NCBI GenBank assembly: GCA_030603665.1
Contig: JAUVXJ010000017.1
Coordinates: 1 to 64,000, forward strand
Direction: 5' to 3'
Length of the DNA: 64,000 nt
DNA from: Chloroflexota bacterium
GTDB lineage: Bacteria > Chloroflexota > Anaerolineae > UBA7937 > B3-Chlor
Below are positions 61,339 through 64,000 of this stretch, piece after piece. A program made the translations under genes and the position numbers. Each line of letters starts with the position of its first letter. Positions within the stretch are counted from its first letter, which is position 1. Below the pieces are notes generated by a model that saw nothing but the letters and a program-made list of their open reading frames with translations, searched no databases and was not told where the DNA came from.

Positions 61339-62811
61339 CTAGCCGCCGAAGAAGTGCATGATGACCAACGGTGTGATGTGCACCTCCGCCACGGCAGCCA
61401 GGAACAGCAAGGGCATCACCAGGAGGACGAAGATCTTGATCAGGTCAGAGATGGATAGCAGCACGCTCTCGCTGATGGTGAACCCTGAAGGCGGCGACAT
61501 GATGGACGCCCCGAAGCGGAGACTGAAAGCGGTGGCCAGCACGACGGCTGGCAGCTCGAAGATGCCGTGCGGCAAGATGAACGCCAGCAGAAAAAGGAGC
61601 GGACTGAGGCCCAGAAAGCCAACCTCACCAGCGAAGAAGCCAACCAATAGCATGGGGGCAAGCATCAACAGCAGGGGCGCCGCACCGAACGAAAGCGGAG
61701 TGGCTGCGATCCCTATGCCCAGCACCCGCAGATTGTGCACGAATATGCTGCGGGGGTCGAAACCAGGTAGGAAGCCCGCGTCGGGCACGCTCGCTGCGAA
61801 ATCGACGTCTGTAATACCCTGGAAATCGATCAACCCTGCGGGAAGCGGATACCGGAAGGCGAACAGCCAACCGCCAGCCATGGCAGCGAGCATCACCACC
61901 GTGACGATGACAATGGGCACTTTCTGCAAGCTCAATAGCTGCGGCACGTCTCTGGTGTACAGGCGCTTGACCGTCAGTCGCTCCGCCGGGCCATCTCTTG
62001 GCAATCGCACCGAGGCCGGGACGCAGGCAAAGAGATGTTTGAAAGTCCTCCACAGCGCGGGCACGTTGAACTCATCGAACTCCCGTGAGAGCAGTTCCTC
62101 TCGATTGAAGATGCGCATCCCGGTCCGGATGAGCATCAGGTCGATCATCAGCAAGACCACCGCCATCGCCCACAAGACCTCATAGTCGCCCCAGAAGAGG
62201 AGCACCGCCTCGACCTGGAGCAGAAGTGCCATGGGGATGATGATGAAACTGGCCAGCAGGTTGGCGGCTCTCACACTCGTGGTCTGACTGGAGACCACCA
62301 CCGCCCCAGCGACCATGACCACGGCCTCCATGGTGGTCAATACGAGGATCAGGACCAGGACGGTGCTGGAGATCACGTAGTCACTGTACATCATCAGTCC
62401 CACGTAGTACATGACTATGCCCAGGTAGCTGGCCAGGACCGGCAGTATCATGGAAGAGAGGAGCTTGCCGAGGTACAACTCCCCATCGGAGACGGGCGTG
62501 GAGAGGAGAGGCTCTATGCTGCGCCGCTCCCGCTCGCCCACGAAACTCTCCAGGGCGATGACCAGAGAGAAGGAGATGGGGAAGAAGCCGACGATCATCA
62601 AGGAAAAGGGGACCAGCCGGCCCATGATCACCCTCGCGTTCTGGCCGGCGCCCCAGGCAACAGCGACTTCCGCTGCCAGTCCCGACGTGACCGTCATCAG
62701 CGCTGGAAAGATCAAGGTCAACAAGATGATGGGCGTGACGATGCGCCAGTCCCTCAGGCTGTCGCGCATCTCACGACGGGTGATGATCAGGGCATGGGAG
62801 AGCACGCTCAC
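61339..62811 (-). CDS. ABC-2-type permease fused to a SpoIIM-like domain
   Basis: A 490-residue membrane protein. The N-terminal half is an ABC-2/NatB-type permease: RREMRDSLRDWRIVTPIILL, then SFVGERERRSIEPLLSTPVS. From about residue 340 a second membrane region follows with the stage II sporulation M (DUF95) signature FILPHGIFELPAVVLATAF. The gene overlaps its ATPase by four bases. The two together form an exporter; the role of the SpoIIM part is unknown. Confidence 0.85.
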   Translation of the reverse strand: MSVLSHALIITRREMRDSLRDWRIVTPIILLTLIFPALMTVTSGLAAEVAVAWGAGQNARVIMGRLVPFSLMIVGFFPISFSLVIALESFVGERERRSIEPLLSTPVSDGELYLGKLLSSMILPVLASYLGIVMYYVGLMMYSDYVISSTVLVLILVLTTMEAVVMVAGAVVVSSQTTSVRAANLLASFIIIPMALLLQVEAVLLFWGDYEVLWAMAVVLLMIDLMLIRTGMRIFNREELLSREFDEFNVPALWRTFKHLFACVPASVRLPRDGPAERLTVKRLYTRDVPQLLSLQKVPIVIVTVVMLAAMAGGWLFAFRYPLPAGLIDFQGITDVDFAASVPDAGFLPGFDPRSIFVHNLRVLGIGIAATPLSFGAAPLLLMLAPMLLVGFFAGEVGFLGLSPLLFLLAFILPHGIFELPAVVLATAFSLRFGASIMSPPSGFTISESVLLSISDLIKIFVLLVMPLLFLAAVAEVHITPLVIMHFFGG

Positions 62812-63725
62812 TCCTCCACGATGCGTAGATACACCTCCTCGAGGCTACGAGAGACCTCGCTGAGGGTGACGATGTTCGCGCCTTCCTCTGCCAGGCGACG
62901 AACCAGCACCGGGTTGGTGTCGCCAGGCTCCTGCGCCCGGTACCGGACCCAGGTGTCGCCCTTCTCCTCGATAGTCACCAGGTCCTCGATAGCGGGAAGA
63001 AGCCCGTCCAGGGGCTGACCGAGACGCAGCTCCAACAAGGGGTTCCCCAGAAGTTCTCTCTTCAACTCTGGCGGAGTCCCCAACGCGATGATCCGGCCCT
63101 CCTTGATGATGGCGATACGGTCCGCCAGGGTCTCCGCCTCCACCAGGTTATGCGTGCACAGAATGACGGCCCGGTGGGAAGAACGCAGTTCGGCAATAGC
63201 GTCTCGCACCATCTTGGCGCTCTGTGGGTCCATGGCCGAGGTAGGCTCGTCGAGGAACAGCACCTGAGGGTCGTGGAGCAGGGCCCTGATGAGGGCGACC
63301 TTCTGGCGCATGCCCTTGGAGTACTCGCCGAGGCGCTGATGCCGGGCATGCCACATCCCAAAGCGCCTCATCAGCTCTTCGATGCGCTCTTCGCGCTTGG
63401 GCCTGGGCAGGCCCTGCAATTCACCGAAGAAGTGAAGATAGGAGTCGGCCTGCATACGGTGGTACAGCCCGGGAAACTCTGTAAGCAGGCCCACGACGCC
63501 GCGCACCTTCCTGGCATCGCCTACGACGTCGTACCCGGCGACGTCGGCCCGTCCCGAGGTAGGTTTGAGGATGGAGCCCAGCATGCGTACCGTCGTCGTC
63601 TTGCCCGCCCCGTTGGGCCCCAGCAGGGCCAGAATCTCCCCAGCATCCACCGACAGGGTGAGTTCTCGCACGGCGACGAACTCACCGAACTTCTTGGTCA
63701 ATCTCTCGGTCCGAATGAGGGCCAT
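62808..63725 (-). CDS. ABC transporter ATP-binding protein
   Basis: A 305-residue ATPase of the drug/sodium-export (NatA-like) type. Walker A LLGPNGAGKTTTVRML, signature YSKGMRQKVALIRAL, Walker B VLFLDEPTSAMDP, H-loop LCTHN. A C-terminal extension of about 80 residues is typical of this branch. The start at 63725 (MALIRTERL) is preferred over 63779. It is co-transcribed with the SpoIIM-fused permease. Confidence 0.93.
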   Translation of the reverse strand: MALIRTERLTKKFGEFVAVRELTLSVDAGEILALLGPNGAGKTTTVRMLGSILKPTSGRADVAGYDVVGDARKVRGVVGLLTEFPGLYHRMQADSYLHFFGELQGLPRPKREERIEELMRRFGMWHARHQRLGEYSKGMRQKVALIRALLHDPQVLFLDEPTSAMDPQSAKMVRDAIAELRSSHRAVILCTHNLVEAETLADRIAIIKEGRIIALGTPPELKRELLGNPLLELRLGQPLDGLLPAIEDLVTIEEKGDTWVRYRAQEPGDTNPVLVRRLAEEGANIVTLSEVSRSLEEVYLRIVEE

Positions 63726-63919
63726 CGTTGCTCCAGTACTCAAGTATACCTGTTGTATCCCCGCGTGACAATGGCCCATTGGTACGGCCCCGGTTCGATG
63801 TGCCTACTGTCGACCGGCAAACATATCTACTCCAAGACGCCGGGTTTCAGGTGGATTCATGCACGCACCGCTGGTTGAGGCACGCCTTTGTTCCGGGTAC
63901 AGAGCAGGTAGTTCGCCTC

Positions 63920-63948
63920 TTCAAAACGGGCCTCGCGCCTAGTACACT
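63920..63948 (+). promoter_or_regulatory. Putative promoter of the gene at the window edge
   Basis: TTCAAA (63920-63925), 17-base spacer, TACACT (63943-63948). It lies about 35 bases ahead of the start at 63984 and fits a sigma-70 pattern loosely. Confidence 0.4.
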
Positions 63949-63983
63949 GAAATCGGAAAGAACGGAGAAAGGAGACAAGCGAA

Positions 63984-64000
63984 ATGTTGTCCTTAGAACT
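63984..64000 (+). CDS. 5' end of a gene cut by the window edge
   Basis: An ATG at 63984 preceded by AGAAAGGAGACAAGCGAA, a good ribosome site, begins MLSLE and runs off the window. The family cannot be told from five residues. Confidence 0.5.

Overview
The window is GC-rich, densely coding bacterial chromosomal DNA. Gene content suggests a Chloroflexota-like or related high-GC environmental bacterium: DUF6325-, PRC-barrel/DUF1269- and DUF4203-type proteins, dispersed motifs of the kind CCTGAGCCTGTCGAAGG, a type I-E CRISPR-Cas locus and SpoIIM-domain proteins. No rRNA or phylogenetic marker that would settle the taxonomy was used, so this assignment is tentative.

Layout. (1) 0.4-12.1 kb: organic-sulfur and anion metabolism. 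It holds two SulP transporters, two cytoplasmic sulfatases, a bile-acid:sodium-symporter-family (BASS) protein, and decayed pieces of a second copy of this cassette. A PIN toxin-antitoxin pair, a RAYT transposase flanked by its presumed palindromes and a potassium-channel-like protein sit among them. (2) 12.2-36.2 kb: a long plus-strand series of envelope and ion proteins. They include an AI-2E-family protein, two signal-peptide proteins carrying an isolated FtsH-extracellular-like domain, BrkB, MscS, PRC-barrel/DUF1269, two DUF6325 paralogues, arginine-rich small proteins with SHOCT domains, and a holin-4-like protein. They continue with a pentameric ligand-gated ion channel with a large N-terminal region, a degenerate receiver domain fused to membrane helices, a P-type ATPase lacking its phosphorylated aspartate, a Vps62-like membrane protein and a holin/alkaline-phosphatase-superfamily fusion. 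Three promoters in the first 20 kb share an identical inverted-repeat operator at a fixed distance from the -10 box, so part of this region looks like one regulon. (3) 36.3-43.0 kb: accessory DNA with an MBL-fold hydrolase, an ABC-exporter pseudogene, small proteins, lipoproteins, a YheO-like regulator, a NUMOD3-like protein and a PD-(D/E)XK-like protein. (4) 43.2-52.6 kb: a complete type I-E operon (cas3-cas8e-cse2-cas7-cas5-cas6e-cas1-cas2), a seven-repeat array with almost no room for a leader, a recombinase remnant and tRNA-Arg(CCG). (5) 52.7-63.7 kb: minus-strand, mostly core-type genes. These are a GNAT and glycosyltransferase operon, proC, sfsA between two related small proteins, ligA, and an ABC exporter whose permease is fused to a SpoIIM domain. 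A new plus-strand gene begins at 63984.

How they may work together. The sulfatases lack signal peptides, so they probably act on sulfate esters imported by neighbouring carriers, with SulP moving sulfate or another anion. The 20-36 kb membrane genes combine a ligand-gated channel, a mechanosensitive channel, a catalytically dead pump and stress-type domains. I infer an uncharacterised envelope or ion-homeostasis response. All functional statements rest on sequence reading alone.
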